Positions 1 through 6,307 are shown, counted from the stretch's first letter. The stretch: 6,307 nucleotides of DNA from Acidimicrobiia bacterium (GCA_029857855.1 JAOUGG010000157.1:1-6307); one strand, 5' to 3'. Numbers and translations are program-made. The notes: generated by a model not told the origin, from the letters alone.

Positions 1-2573
1 TCATCTAGGGTGAGGCCGGTGGTCGACAGCCCGGCCTCGAAGTGGGACAACCGCACGGCGATCTCGCGGACCGAGGCGATCGTCTCGGTCACCATCGGTG
101 TCTCGCCCGGGTTGTCGTCGGTCCCCGATGCGGTGACGGGATCGGCCACCGAGGGGTGACTCAGCGGGATGCCGGAGCGCCACACCGGGATCTCCTCGCC
201 CTGGTGGAGTTGGCGGAGATCGAACTCCAGCTGGTCGAGTTGGTAGCGGAGCGACCGCGGGTTGAGTTCGTCGCTCAACAGCAGATCGAGCACGCTCGGC
301 ACCGACGCGTGCGACCGGTAGCGGCGCCGGTAGGTGATGATGCTCTCGGCGGTGGTCAGCACCGACTCGATCACGAGGCTCTCGGCGGCGGCGGTGCGTT
401 CCCTGGTCAGCGTGGCCGCCAACAATCCGCTCAGGTGGATGGCCCGCTCGATCCGCCGGCCGGCGTCGATGAAGTGCCAGACCTCGTCGCGGATCAATGA
501 CTCCGACACCAGCCCGGCCAGCGACAGCAGACCCTGGATGATGTCGGTGAGCAGCTCGTCGACGGTCTCGTCGGGGACGGCGGCGCCGGGGTCGAGGTCG
601 CGGACGCGCTGGTCGAGGTCGGCCATGACCAGCTTGGTGTCGACCGACAGCTGGTCGCGGAGTTCGTCGATGTCGTCGATGAGCCGGTGCAGCGAATGGG
701 CGAGGGAACCGGGGTCGTTGTCGTCGGCCACGATGTTGGCCAGGCGGGCCGACAGTTCGGGCGACGCCAGGTCGATGGAACCGGCCTCGGTCTCGTCGGG
801 TCGGGGGAACGTGCCGGTGATGCGGCTGAGCCCGGCCAGAAGCGCGCCGACGGCCACCGGCCCCGGGCCGGTCCGGTTGGCGATGAACTCGCGTCGACGG
901 TCCCGGATCACCCGGAGCAGGCGGGCCGTCGATTCGGCCCGCTCGGCGTAGCGGCCCAGCCAGAACAGGTCCTCGGCCGCCCGGGCGGACGGGGCGCCGC
1001 GGCGTGCAGCCACCGGCCGCTGATCGGTCGCCAACCAGAAGCCCCGCTCCAGCTCCCGGGATCCGCCACACACCCAGATGTCCTTGCTCAGCGCACCGGT
1101 CAGGTTCGAGATCGGCTCGCCGTCGAGATCCGACGGTGCCGACCGGGCCAAACCGCCGGGCATCACGAAGTAGCCGTCGTCGTCGGCCACGGCGAAGGTG
1201 CGCAGCACGGTGGCCCGGGATCGAAGGCCGTCGGGGGTCAGGCAGGGGGCGGTGCCCGGCTCCAGGCGCTCCTGGCCGACGAACCGGTCCGGATCGGCCT
1301 CGATTCGGGCTCGCAGCTCGGCTCGCCCCACGGCCGTCAGCTCCCTGGTCTCGATCGACGACTCCATACCGGCCCGGCTGACCGGCCGCACAACGAGATC
1401 GTCGAGGTTGGCCAGCACGTGAGATCGGCCGGCCGGGTCGCCGCACCACCAGGCGTCAGCCGCCGGGAGAATCAGATCCTCGCCGAGGAGGGTTCGGGAC
1501 AGTTCCGGAAGCAGCGCGGTGATGCCCGCGTTCTCGAGGATCGGGGTGCCCAGTCCGTTGACGACGGTGACCTGCCCGGCCCGCACCGCTTCGACCAGCC
1601 CTGGCACACCGAGCGTCGAGGTCGGGTCGAGTTCGAGCGGATCACAGTAGGCGGCGTCGAGCCGCCGGAGGATGACGTGCACCGGCGTGGGGCCGTGCAC
1701 GGTCTGGAGGTGGACGCCGTCGTCGTGTACTTCGAGGTCGGAGCCGCGGACCAGCGCAGTGCCGAGCTGGGCGGCCAGTGCGGTGTGCTCGAACGCCGTC
1801 TCCGATCGGGTGCCCGATGACAGGACCACGGTGACCGGGTCCTCCACCCCGGCCGGCGCCGCCGCCCGCAACGCCTTGCGGTAGAGGCGGAGGAAGGGCG
1901 CCAGCCGCTGGACGTCGGCCCCCTCGACCTCGGTCGGCATCACCCGCGACAGGATCCGGCGATCCTCCAGCGCGTAGGCCGCCCCGGAGGGGACCTGGGT
2001 CCGGTGGCCGAAGACCTGCCACGACCCGTCGCCGGCTCGGACGAAGTCGACGCCGGCCATCACCAGTTGCTTCGACCCCTGGTTGACCACGCCGTGCAGC
2101 GAACGAAGGAACTGCGGGTCACTCAGCACGAGCTGCGGTGGGATGGCGCCGGATCGCAGCAGCTCCTGCGGTCCGTAGAGGTCGGTCAGGATGAGGTTGA
2201 GCAGCTCGGCCCGTTGCACCACGCCGCGGCGAACGGGGTCCCACTCATCGTCGGGTACGACGATGGGGACCGGGTCGAGCGGCCACGGGATGTGACGGTA
2301 GTCGGTTCCCTCGACCGGCTCATCGGCGCTGTCGGCCGCAGCCGCCAGATCGTCCCGGCTGATCGGGACGTTGTAGGTGACACCGTCCAGGGCCAGCTGC
2401 CGTTTCGTCCTCGCCGCCCGATCGAGCAGCCGTCCGACGCCGAGGTTTCCGAACGACTCGACGAGCGGCCGCCAGTGGGGCCGGACCGTGCCGTCGGAGG
2501 CGAGCAGCTCGTCGTAGCGACTCGCCTGCCCCGTGTAGCCGTCGAGCGGATCGAGCGAGAACGCCGCGGTCAT
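1..2573 (-). CDS. Circularly permuted type 2 ATP-grasp / alpha-E (DUF403) fusion protein, 3' end cut by window edge
   Basis: Predicted ATP-dependent ligase fused to a helical domain; substrate unknown. I translated it directly: 857 codons from the ATG at 2573-2571, no in-frame stop, still open at base 1. The ATP-grasp part (about residues 10-525) carries family motifs: DLYGPQELL (131-139), HRTQVPSGAAYALEDR (190-205), ILRRLDAAYCDPLEL (301-315), LGVPGLVEAVRAGQV (321-335), WWCGDP (375-380) and VMPGGLAR (470-477). The alpha-E part (about 528 to the edge) carries EDLFWLGRYAERAESTARLL (534-553), RDEVWHFIDAGRRIERA (695-711) and SVLDLLLSDELNPRSLRYQL (760-779). Alpha-E domains are usually about 310-320 residues, so probably only a few residues are missing. 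Residues 805-828 form a polar, helix-poor insert. The start is supported by GAAGG seven bases upstream and by homology beginning at once (LDPLDGY). It lies downstream of the transglutaminase/DUF2126 gene in an apparent operon. Family assignment is very secure; biochemical activity is undemonstrated. Confidence 0.95.
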   Translation of the reverse strand, partial: MTAAFSLDPLDGYTGQASRYDELLASDGTVRPHWRPLVESFGNLGVGRLLDRAARTKRQLALDGVTYNVPISRDDLAAAADSADEPVEGTDYRHIPWPLDPVPIVVPDDEWDPVRRGVVQRAELLNLILTDLYGPQELLRSGAIPPQLVLSDPQFLRSLHGVVNQGSKQLVMAGVDFVRAGDGSWQVFGHRTQVPSGAAYALEDRRILSRVMPTEVEGADVQRLAPFLRLYRKALRAAAPAGVEDPVTVVLSSGTRSETAFEHTALAAQLGTALVRGSDLEVHDDGVHLQTVHGPTPVHVILRRLDAAYCDPLELDPTSTLGVPGLVEAVRAGQVTVVNGLGTPILENAGITALLPELSRTLLGEDLILPAADAWWCGDPAGRSHVLANLDDLVVRPVSRAGMESSIETRELTAVGRAELRARIEADPDRFVGQERLEPGTAPCLTPDGLRSRATVLRTFAVADDDGYFVMPGGLARSAPSDLDGEPISNLTGALSKDIWVCGGSRELERGFWLATDQRPVAARRGAPSARAAEDLFWLGRYAERAESTARLLRVIRDRRREFIANRTGPGPVAVGALLAGLSRITGTFPRPDETEAGSIDLASPELSARLANIVADDNDPGSLAHSLHRLIDDIDELRDQLSVDTKLVMADLDQRVRDLDPGAAVPDETVDELLTDIIQGLLSLAGLVSESLIRDEVWHFIDAGRRIERAIHLSGLLAATLTRERTAAAESLVIESVLTTAESIITYRRRYRSHASVPSVLDLLLSDELNPRSLRYQLDQLEFDLRQLHQGEEIPVWRSGIPLSHPSVADPVTASGTDDNPGETPMVTETIASVREIAVRLSHFEAGLSTTGLTLD

Positions 2574-2689
2574 CGGTCTACCTTCGGAGCCCATACGGAT
2601 GACTCAAGCGTGCGACGTTTCGCCGCAAGGCGAAACTCGGTAAGCACCTGCCTCGCGGGTGCGACGGCCTCCGGCACGGCGGCAGTCAT
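2570..2689 (-). CDS. Candidate 39-residue small ORF bridging the two ligase genes
   Basis: The interval between the two large genes is open in one minus-strand frame from an ATG at 2689-2687 to a TGA at 2572-2570. Its start overlaps the stop of the transglutaminase/DUF2126 gene as ATGA, and its stop overlaps the start of the ATP-grasp gene as ATGA. The peptide starts MTAAVPEAVAPARQ, has a basic centre (RLAAKRR, residues 20-26) and ends WAPKVDR. No signal peptide, membrane segment or known domain is visible. A weak GGAG lies 11 bases before the start. Against it, third-position G/C is 26 of 39 (67 percent), with several CTT and GTA codons, clearly lower than the flanking genes. The frame continues upstream inside the ligase gene as a shadow, so openness alone proves little. 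It may be a real coupled peptide, a re-initiation leader, or spacer sequence. I do not recognise it. Confidence 0.35.
   Translation of the reverse strand: MTAAVPEAVAPARQVLTEFRLAAKRRTLESSVWAPKVDR
2581..2585 (-). promoter_or_regulatory. Shine-Dalgarno site of the ATP-grasp/alpha-E gene
   Basis: The minus strand reads GAAGG, then seven bases, then the ATG at 2573. This is a good anti-16S match at standard spacing. It fixes the start of the ATP-grasp gene and shows that it can be initiated independently, although the site also lies inside the candidate 39-codon ORF, which would allow translational coupling. Confidence 0.7.
2617..2636 (-). repeat. 8-bp perfect hairpin between the two ligase genes
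   Basis: The plus strand reads GTTTCGCC, GCAA, GGCGAAAC: two fully complementary 8-base arms around a four-base loop. In the minus-strand transcript the loop is UUGC. No U-tract follows on either strand, so it is not a typical intrinsic terminator. It lies in the 112-bp interval between the stop of the ligase gene and the start of the ATP-grasp gene, about 30 bases upstream of the latter's ribosome-binding site. It could tune stability or translation of the downstream message, or be a solitary palindromic repeat. An 8-bp stem can arise by chance at this GC content. Confidence 0.5.
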
Positions 2690-5600
2690 CGGTTCCGGGT
2701 CTCCGCCGCCGGGAACCGGCGAAGGTCGAGGCTGTAGCGCTGGAGCTGGTCGACCCGGGCCTGCGCCGATTCGAGAGCCTCCATGTCGATCGGTCCGGTG
2801 CTGTGACCGTGCGGGAAGAACCGTCCGGTGCGCCGCGACTCGGCCTCGACTGCGTTGACCGGGAACGTGTCGTACGACCGGCCGCCGGGGTGGGTCACAT
2901 GATAGGAGCACCCACCGAGGGACCGCCCGGACCAGCGGTCGATCACGTCGAACACCAGCGGATTGTGCACCTCGATCGTGGGATGGAGCGCCGACCACGG
3001 CGCCCACGCCTTGTAGCGGACACCGCCGACCAGTACCCGGTCCTGATCGGTCGGTCGCAGCGGCACCGGCACACCGTTGCAGGTGACGATGTGGCGTTGC
3101 GGGTCGCTGCCCTCGACCAGCACCTGCACCCGCTCGAGCGACGAATCAACGTAGCGGGCGGTCCCGGTTCCCGTGGTCTCCTCACCCAGCACGTTCCACA
3201 CTTCGACGGCGTTGCGCAGCTCGATGCGGACACCGCCCCGGCTGACCTCCCCGATCCGGGGAAAACGGAACTCGAAGAACGGGTCGAGCCAGGCCCGGTC
3301 GAAGGCGATGTCATGGCGGTTGAGGTCGTCGACCACCTGATCGATATCGGTACGAACGTACCAGGGCAAAAGAAACCGGTCGTGGAGTTCGACGCCCCAC
3401 CGGGCGAGCCGATGCCGGTAGGGCGACTCCCAGAATCGAACCACCAGCGACCGGATCAGCAGCGCCTGCACCAACGCCATCCGGGCGTGCGGCGGCATCT
3501 CGAAGGCTCGCATCTCGAGGAGGCCGAGTCGGCCACGATCGGAGTCGGGGCTGAACAGTTTGTCGATGCAGAACTCGGACCGGTGGGTGTTGCCGGTCAG
3601 GTCGACGAGGAGGTGACGCAACAGCCGGTCGGGAACCCAGGGCAAGGTTTCGGTGCCCTTTTCGGCCGCCAACCGGTCGAGCTGCTCGAAGGCGATCTCC
3701 AGATCGTCGATCGTTCCGACCCGACCTTCGTCGACCCGGGGCGACTGGCTGGTCGGACCGATGAACCGACCCGAGAACAGGTACGACAGCGACGGATGGT
3801 GCTGCCAGTAGGTGACCATCGAACGCAACAGATCGGGCCGGCGCAGAAGCGGGCTGTCGGCCGGGGCGGCCGCACCGAGGGTGATGTGGTTGCCGCCTCC
3901 GGTGCCGGTGTGGCTGCCGTCGACGTCGAATTTCTCGGTGCCGAGGCGGGTCTGCCGGGCGGTCTCGTAGAGGTCGATGGTGGAGTCGGCCAGCTCGGAC
4001 CACGACGCCGAGGGGGCGACGTTCACCTCGATCACACCCGGGTCCGGGGTGACGACGATGGTGCGGAGCCGATCGTCGCCCGGCGGTGGATAGCCCTCGA
4101 CGAGGATGGGCTGATCACATTCGATCGCGGCGGTCTCCAGCACCGAGATCAACTCGACGGCGTGTTCGGCGTCGGGGATCGGTGGGACGAAGACCCGTAC
4201 CGAACCGGCCTTCTGCTCGACGACGATGGCCGTCGGTGGGGTCTCGTGCCGCTCGACGACCTTGGCCGGCGCACTCCACTGACCGGGGTTCGGCAGCTCG
4301 CCCCGGGGCTCGAACCTCGAGCGGTCGAAGGTGGGAGGCAACTCGGACCAGGTGAGCGACTCGAGCGGCAGTCGGAGCCCGGCCGGCGAGTCGCCAGGCA
4401 TGAGATAGAGGTGACGTCGGCGCAACCGCCAGCGGGTGGTCTGCCAACCGTGGCCGACCTCGGTCGGATGGACGGGCAACACAAACGCAACCGGCTGGGC
4501 CCGCGCCGAATCAACCCGATCCATCACCCGATGGCCTTCGACATGGTTGGCGGACCCTGCTCCAGGGTCCAGGTCCGCTGTCGGCGGATCCCCGGCCGGC
4601 CGCCGTACTTCGGCCAGCAACCCATTCATCGGATCCTCGAACGCAGGAAGCAGAAACGTGTCGACGTCGATGCCGAACAGCTCACAAACCTTCTCCGCGA
4701 AACGGCGAGCATCACGAACGGTCGAGGATACAGAATCCGGTCCCGAGGGCTCCTCAGTCGCGAAACCCGATGATCCGCCCGGAGCTCCAACACGGAGCTC
4801 CGGGCGGTCGGGTTCCGCTCCCTCGTCGGGCGTGTTGGGCGCGTCGGTCAAGTCAGCGAACCCCAGGAGAAGATCCGGGCGAGTCCACAACGGCTTTCCG
4901 TCGTTCCGCCACACCACACCGATCTGCCACCGGGGGAGGGGTTCGCCGGGGTACCACTTGCCCTGCCCGTACTGGCGAAGGGCGCCGCGGCCCACCCCAC
5001 TGTCGGCGGCGACGGTGAGCCGCCGGGCCAGGTCATCGGCCAGGGTTCTCTTGGCCGGGCTGTCGGCGGTGGTGCTCCACTCGTCGCCCTCCCGGTCGTC
5101 GATCGACACGAAGGTCGGTTCTCCGCCCATCGTGAGCCGGACGTCGCCGTCGTCGAGTCGTTTATCGACGTCGTGGCCGAGCCGGTCGATGGCCTCCCAC
5201 TGGGCATCGGTGTAGGGCAGGGTGACCCTGGGGTCCTCACGAATCCTGGTGACCGTGTTGGAGAAGCCGAACTCGGTGTCGACGACGCCGGTGGAGCCGG
5301 AGATGGGTGCGGTGTTGGTCGGCGTCGGGGCGCTGGCCAGGGGGATGTGGCCCTCGCCGGCCAGGAGGCCCGAGGTGGGGTCGAGGCCGATCCAGCCTGC
5401 GCCCGGGATGTAGACCTCGGCCCAGGCGTGCAGGTCGGTGAAGTCCGCGACCGGGCCGTCGGGTCCGTCGAGCGACTCCTGATCGGCTCGGAGCTGCACG
5501 AGGTAGCCGGAGGTGAACCGGGCGGCGAGCCCGAGGCGGCGCATCGCCTCGACCAGCACCCAACTCGAGTCCCGGCACGAGCCGATGGCCCGGGCCAGGG

Positions 5601-6123
5601 TCACGTCGGGCGCCAGCACACCGGGCTCCATCCGAACCGAGTATTCGATGTCCTGGTAGAGGCGCTGGTTGGCGGCGACGAGGAAGTCGACGATCGGGGT
5701 GCCGGGGCCGGGCAGGCCGACCTCGTTGATCCAGCGATCGAGCATGGTCTGGGATTCGGTAGCGGTGCGGAGATAGGGCTCGAGGTCGCTCCGAACGGCC
5801 GGGTCGTAGGTGAACGGGTAGGTCCGGGCCGACTCCTCCACGAAGAAGTCGAACGGGTTGATGGTGGTCATATCGGCGACCAGGTCGACGGTGATCGACA
5901 GCTCGGTCGCAGGCTCGGGAAACACCAGGCGGGCCATGAAGTTGCCGAACGGGTCCTGCTGCCAGTTGATGAAGTGGTCGTGGGGTTTGACCTTGAGGCT
6001 GTAGGCCAGGATCGGCGTGCGGCAGTGCGGCGCCGGGCGGAGCCGGACGACATGGGGGTGCACGGTGGTGGGACGGGCGAAGCGGTAGGACGTTCGGTGC
6101 TCGATCCCGACGTGGATGGTCAT
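2686..6123 (-). CDS. Transglutaminase-like peptidase fused to DUF2126 (circularly permuted glutamine-synthetase-like ligase)
   Basis: Complete gene of 1145 residues, normal for this fusion family. Residues 1-80 match the bacterial transglutaminase N-terminal domain (HVVRLRPAPHCRTP at 24-37, HFINWQQDPFGN at 50-61). Residues about 140-255 are the transglutaminase-like core with an intact triad: Cys183 in GSCRDSSW, His232 in DLHAW, Asp248 in GLDPTSG. The rest is DUF2126: LTMGGEPTFVS (330-340), KWYPGEPLPRWQ (389-400), VTPDPGVIEVNVAP (691-704), DGSHTGTGGGNH (735-746), VDLTGNTHRSEFCIDK (840-855), LLEMRAFEMPPHARM (868-882) and HPGGRSYDTFPVNAVEAE (1078-1095). DUF2126 is described in comparative genomics as a permuted glutamine-synthetase-like amidoligase; the substrate is unknown. 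There is no signal peptide or membrane segment, so it is probably cytoplasmic. The start is the only possible one: no ATG, GTG or TTG lies between it and an in-frame TGA at 6177-6175. No Shine-Dalgarno is visible. Two low-complexity linkers (about 424-468 and 507-535) interrupt DUF2126. Confidence 0.96.
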   Translation of the reverse strand: MTIHVGIEHRTSYRFARPTTVHPHVVRLRPAPHCRTPILAYSLKVKPHDHFINWQQDPFGNFMARLVFPEPATELSITVDLVADMTTINPFDFFVEESARTYPFTYDPAVRSDLEPYLRTATESQTMLDRWINEVGLPGPGTPIVDFLVAANQRLYQDIEYSVRMEPGVLAPDVTLARAIGSCRDSSWVLVEAMRRLGLAARFTSGYLVQLRADQESLDGPDGPVADFTDLHAWAEVYIPGAGWIGLDPTSGLLAGEGHIPLASAPTPTNTAPISGSTGVVDTEFGFSNTVTRIREDPRVTLPYTDAQWEAIDRLGHDVDKRLDDGDVRLTMGGEPTFVSIDDREGDEWSTTADSPAKRTLADDLARRLTVAADSGVGRGALRQYGQGKWYPGEPLPRWQIGVVWRNDGKPLWTRPDLLLGFADLTDAPNTPDEGAEPDRPELRVGAPGGSSGFATEEPSGPDSVSSTVRDARRFAEKVCELFGIDVDTFLLPAFEDPMNGLLAEVRRPAGDPPTADLDPGAGSANHVEGHRVMDRVDSARAQPVAFVLPVHPTEVGHGWQTTRWRLRRRHLYLMPGDSPAGLRLPLESLTWSELPPTFDRSRFEPRGELPNPGQWSAPAKVVERHETPPTAIVVEQKAGSVRVFVPPIPDAEHAVELISVLETAAIECDQPILVEGYPPPGDDRLRTIVVTPDPGVIEVNVAPSASWSELADSTIDLYETARQTRLGTEKFDVDGSHTGTGGGNHITLGAAAPADSPLLRRPDLLRSMVTYWQHHPSLSYLFSGRFIGPTSQSPRVDEGRVGTIDDLEIAFEQLDRLAAEKGTETLPWVPDRLLRHLLVDLTGNTHRSEFCIDKLFSPDSDRGRLGLLEMRAFEMPPHARMALVQALLIRSLVVRFWESPYRHRLARWGVELHDRFLLPWYVRTDIDQVVDDLNRHDIAFDRAWLDPFFEFRFPRIGEVSRGGVRIELRNAVEVWNVLGEETTGTGTARYVDSSLERVQVLVEGSDPQRHIVTCNGVPVPLRPTDQDRVLVGGVRYKAWAPWSALHPTIEVHNPLVFDVIDRWSGRSLGGCSYHVTHPGGRSYDTFPVNAVEAESRRTGRFFPHGHSTGPIDMEALESAQARVDQLQRYSLDLRRFPAAETRNR
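4550..4578. repeat. Nested short inverted repeats in the second DUF2126 linker
   Basis: GGACCCTG (4552-4559), loop CTC, CAGGGTCC (4563-4570) forms a perfect 8-bp hairpin. Sharing the left arm, GCGGACC (4550-4556) can instead pair with GGTCCGC (4572-4578), so two stems compete. It encodes about residues 516-525 of the transglutaminase/DUF2126 protein (around DLDPGAGSA), again in a low-complexity linker. Alone it is near the level expected by chance in GC-rich DNA. Confidence 0.4.
4764..4814. repeat. Large in-gene palindrome: perfect 14-bp inverted repeat extended to 21 bp with a 4-nt bulge
   Basis: Plus-strand CCGCCCGGAGCTCC (4775-4788) is followed by the loop AACAC and its exact reverse complement GGAGCTCCGGGCGG (4794-4807). 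Outside a four-base bulge (4771-4774), AACCCGA (4764-4770) pairs with TCGGGTT (4808-4814). The element sits wholly inside the transglutaminase/DUF2126 gene, in the codons for roughly residues 437-454 (around PELRVGAPGGSSG), within a disordered-looking linker rather than a conserved motif. A perfect 14-bp stem with a five-base loop is far above chance for a window this size. It does not break the frame. It may be a REP-like or in-frame palindromic insertion, or an mRNA structure. Confidence 0.85.
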
Positions 6124-6165
6124 AACACAGGATGACCGACGCGCCCTGCTTGTCCAAAACCGGGC

Positions 6166-6201
6166 CGCCGGGTTTCACGTCACGTTCACACGCACCCGGC
6201 G
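6166..6201 (-). terminator. Inverted repeat between the upstream gene and the ligase gene; weak terminator or operator candidate
   Basis: On the minus strand CGCCGGGT (6201-6194) is followed by a 20-base loop and its exact complement ACCCGGCG (6173-6166). The stem begins five bases after the TGA of the upstream gene, where a terminator would lie. Against that reading, the loop is long and the only T-run is four bases (6159-6156), separated from the stem by six bases. The loop also holds the near-tandem ACGTGACGTGA, so a regulator site is an alternative. It lies in the 82-bp gap that would have to contain any promoter for the ligase operon; I see no convincing -35/-10 pair there. Confidence 0.3.
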
Positions 6202-6205
6202 AACC

Positions 6206-6307
6206 TCAGCCGTTGATCCGGGCCAGGAGCGCAGCCGTGTCCAGTCGGGCGACCGAACCGGCGATGTGGCCCCGCTCACCGGCCACGCGGGTGGCCATGT
6301 ATCCCTC
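6206..6307 (-). CDS. C-terminal end of an unrecognised upstream gene, 5' end outside the window
   Basis: The minus strand is open from the window edge for 33 codons to a TGA at 6208-6206. Visible residues begin EGYMATRVAGERGH and end LLARING. Third positions are almost all G or C (GCC, ACC, CGC, GTG, CTG, ATC, AAC), matching the two large genes and supporting real coding sequence. It is co-directional with the ligase gene, whose start lies 82 bp further on, so it could be the preceding member of the same transcription unit. The fragment is too short to assign to a family and I see no diagnostic motif. Confidence 0.6.
   Translation of the reverse strand, partial: EGYMATRVAGERGHIAGSVARLDTAALLARING

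Noticed and set aside
1..1449. 482-residue minus-strand frame closed by a TGA at bases 3-1
   Set aside because: It is Arg/Gly/Pro-rich with no family motif, and runs in another frame under the ATP-grasp/alpha-E gene, whose translation matches known domains throughout. It is a GC-driven shadow.
687..1820. 377-residue plus-strand open frame
   Set aside because: It is antisense to the ATP-grasp/alpha-E gene, has no recognisable domain, and its composition mirrors the sense codons.
2643..2661. GCACC / GGTGC inverted repeat in the inter-ligase spacer
   Set aside because: A 5-bp stem with a nine-base loop is within chance expectation at this GC content.
2571..2689. The spacer as an N-terminal extension of the ATP-grasp protein separated by a frameshift
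   Set aside because: The ATP-grasp protein already begins at the expected position (LDPLDGY close to its Met) with a well-placed GAAGG site, so no missing N-terminus needs explaining.
2570..3007. 145-residue minus-strand frame ending at 2570
   Set aside because: Its first 106 codons lie in a wrong frame inside the DUF2126 gene and are Arg/Pro-rich. Only the last 39 codons, in the spacer, are considered as a possible small ORF.
2659..4773. 704-residue plus-strand open frame
   Set aside because: It is antisense to the DUF2126 coding sequence, which has clear conserved motifs. Long antisense frames are expected when third positions are G/C.
5173..6135. 320-residue plus-strand open frame opposite the transglutaminase domain
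   Set aside because: The sense strand encodes an intact transglutaminase N-domain and catalytic core; the antisense frame is Gly/Val/Asp-rich shadow sequence.
6122..6157. Possible promoter with TTGGACA (6157-6151) and TGTTAT (6127-6122)
   Set aside because: The spacing between the boxes is about 23 bases, too long for a standard sigma-70-type promoter, and the second box overlaps the start codon.

Overview
The window is GC-rich, with strong G/C preference at third codon positions in its two large genes. This suggests a high-GC bacterium, most likely actinobacterial, but that assignment is inferred from composition and gene type, not proven. Every gene I can support reads on the minus strand, so the biological order runs from high to low coordinates. 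No tRNA, rRNA, CRISPR array, insertion sequence or phage gene is visible.

Layout in the direction of transcription. At 6307-6206 are the last 33 codons of an unrecognised upstream gene. At 6205-6124 is an 82-bp gap holding an 8-bp inverted repeat with a 20-nt loop, terminator- or operator-like but without a good U-tract. At 6123-2686 is a complete 1145-residue fusion of a bacterial transglutaminase-like cysteine peptidase (Cys183/His232/Asp248 all present) and a DUF2126 domain, which is known from comparative genomics as a circularly permuted glutamine-synthetase-like ligase. At 2689-2570 is a candidate 39-codon small ORF that overlaps both large genes by ATGA junctions and contains an 8-bp hairpin. 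From 2573 to the window edge is an ATP-grasp/alpha-E fusion (circularly permuted type 2 ATP-grasp plus DUF403), 857 codons visible and still open at base 1. This last gene is easy to miss because it has no stop inside the window and is overlain by an Arg/Pro-rich shadow frame at 1-1449.

Together the two large genes encode two predicted ATP-dependent ligases, a papain-like peptidase domain and the helical alpha-E domain. This combination matches a widespread, biochemically uncharacterised system proposed from gene neighbourhoods to synthesise a peptide or tag proteins with one. The proteasome-like NTN-hydrolase often associated with it is not in the window.

The points most worth following are: (i) a perfect 14-bp inverted repeat (21 bp with a bulge) lying in frame inside a low-complexity linker of the ligase; (ii) the 39-codon ORF coupled between the two ligase genes; and (iii) the near-duplicated start-codon context at the two ATGA junctions.
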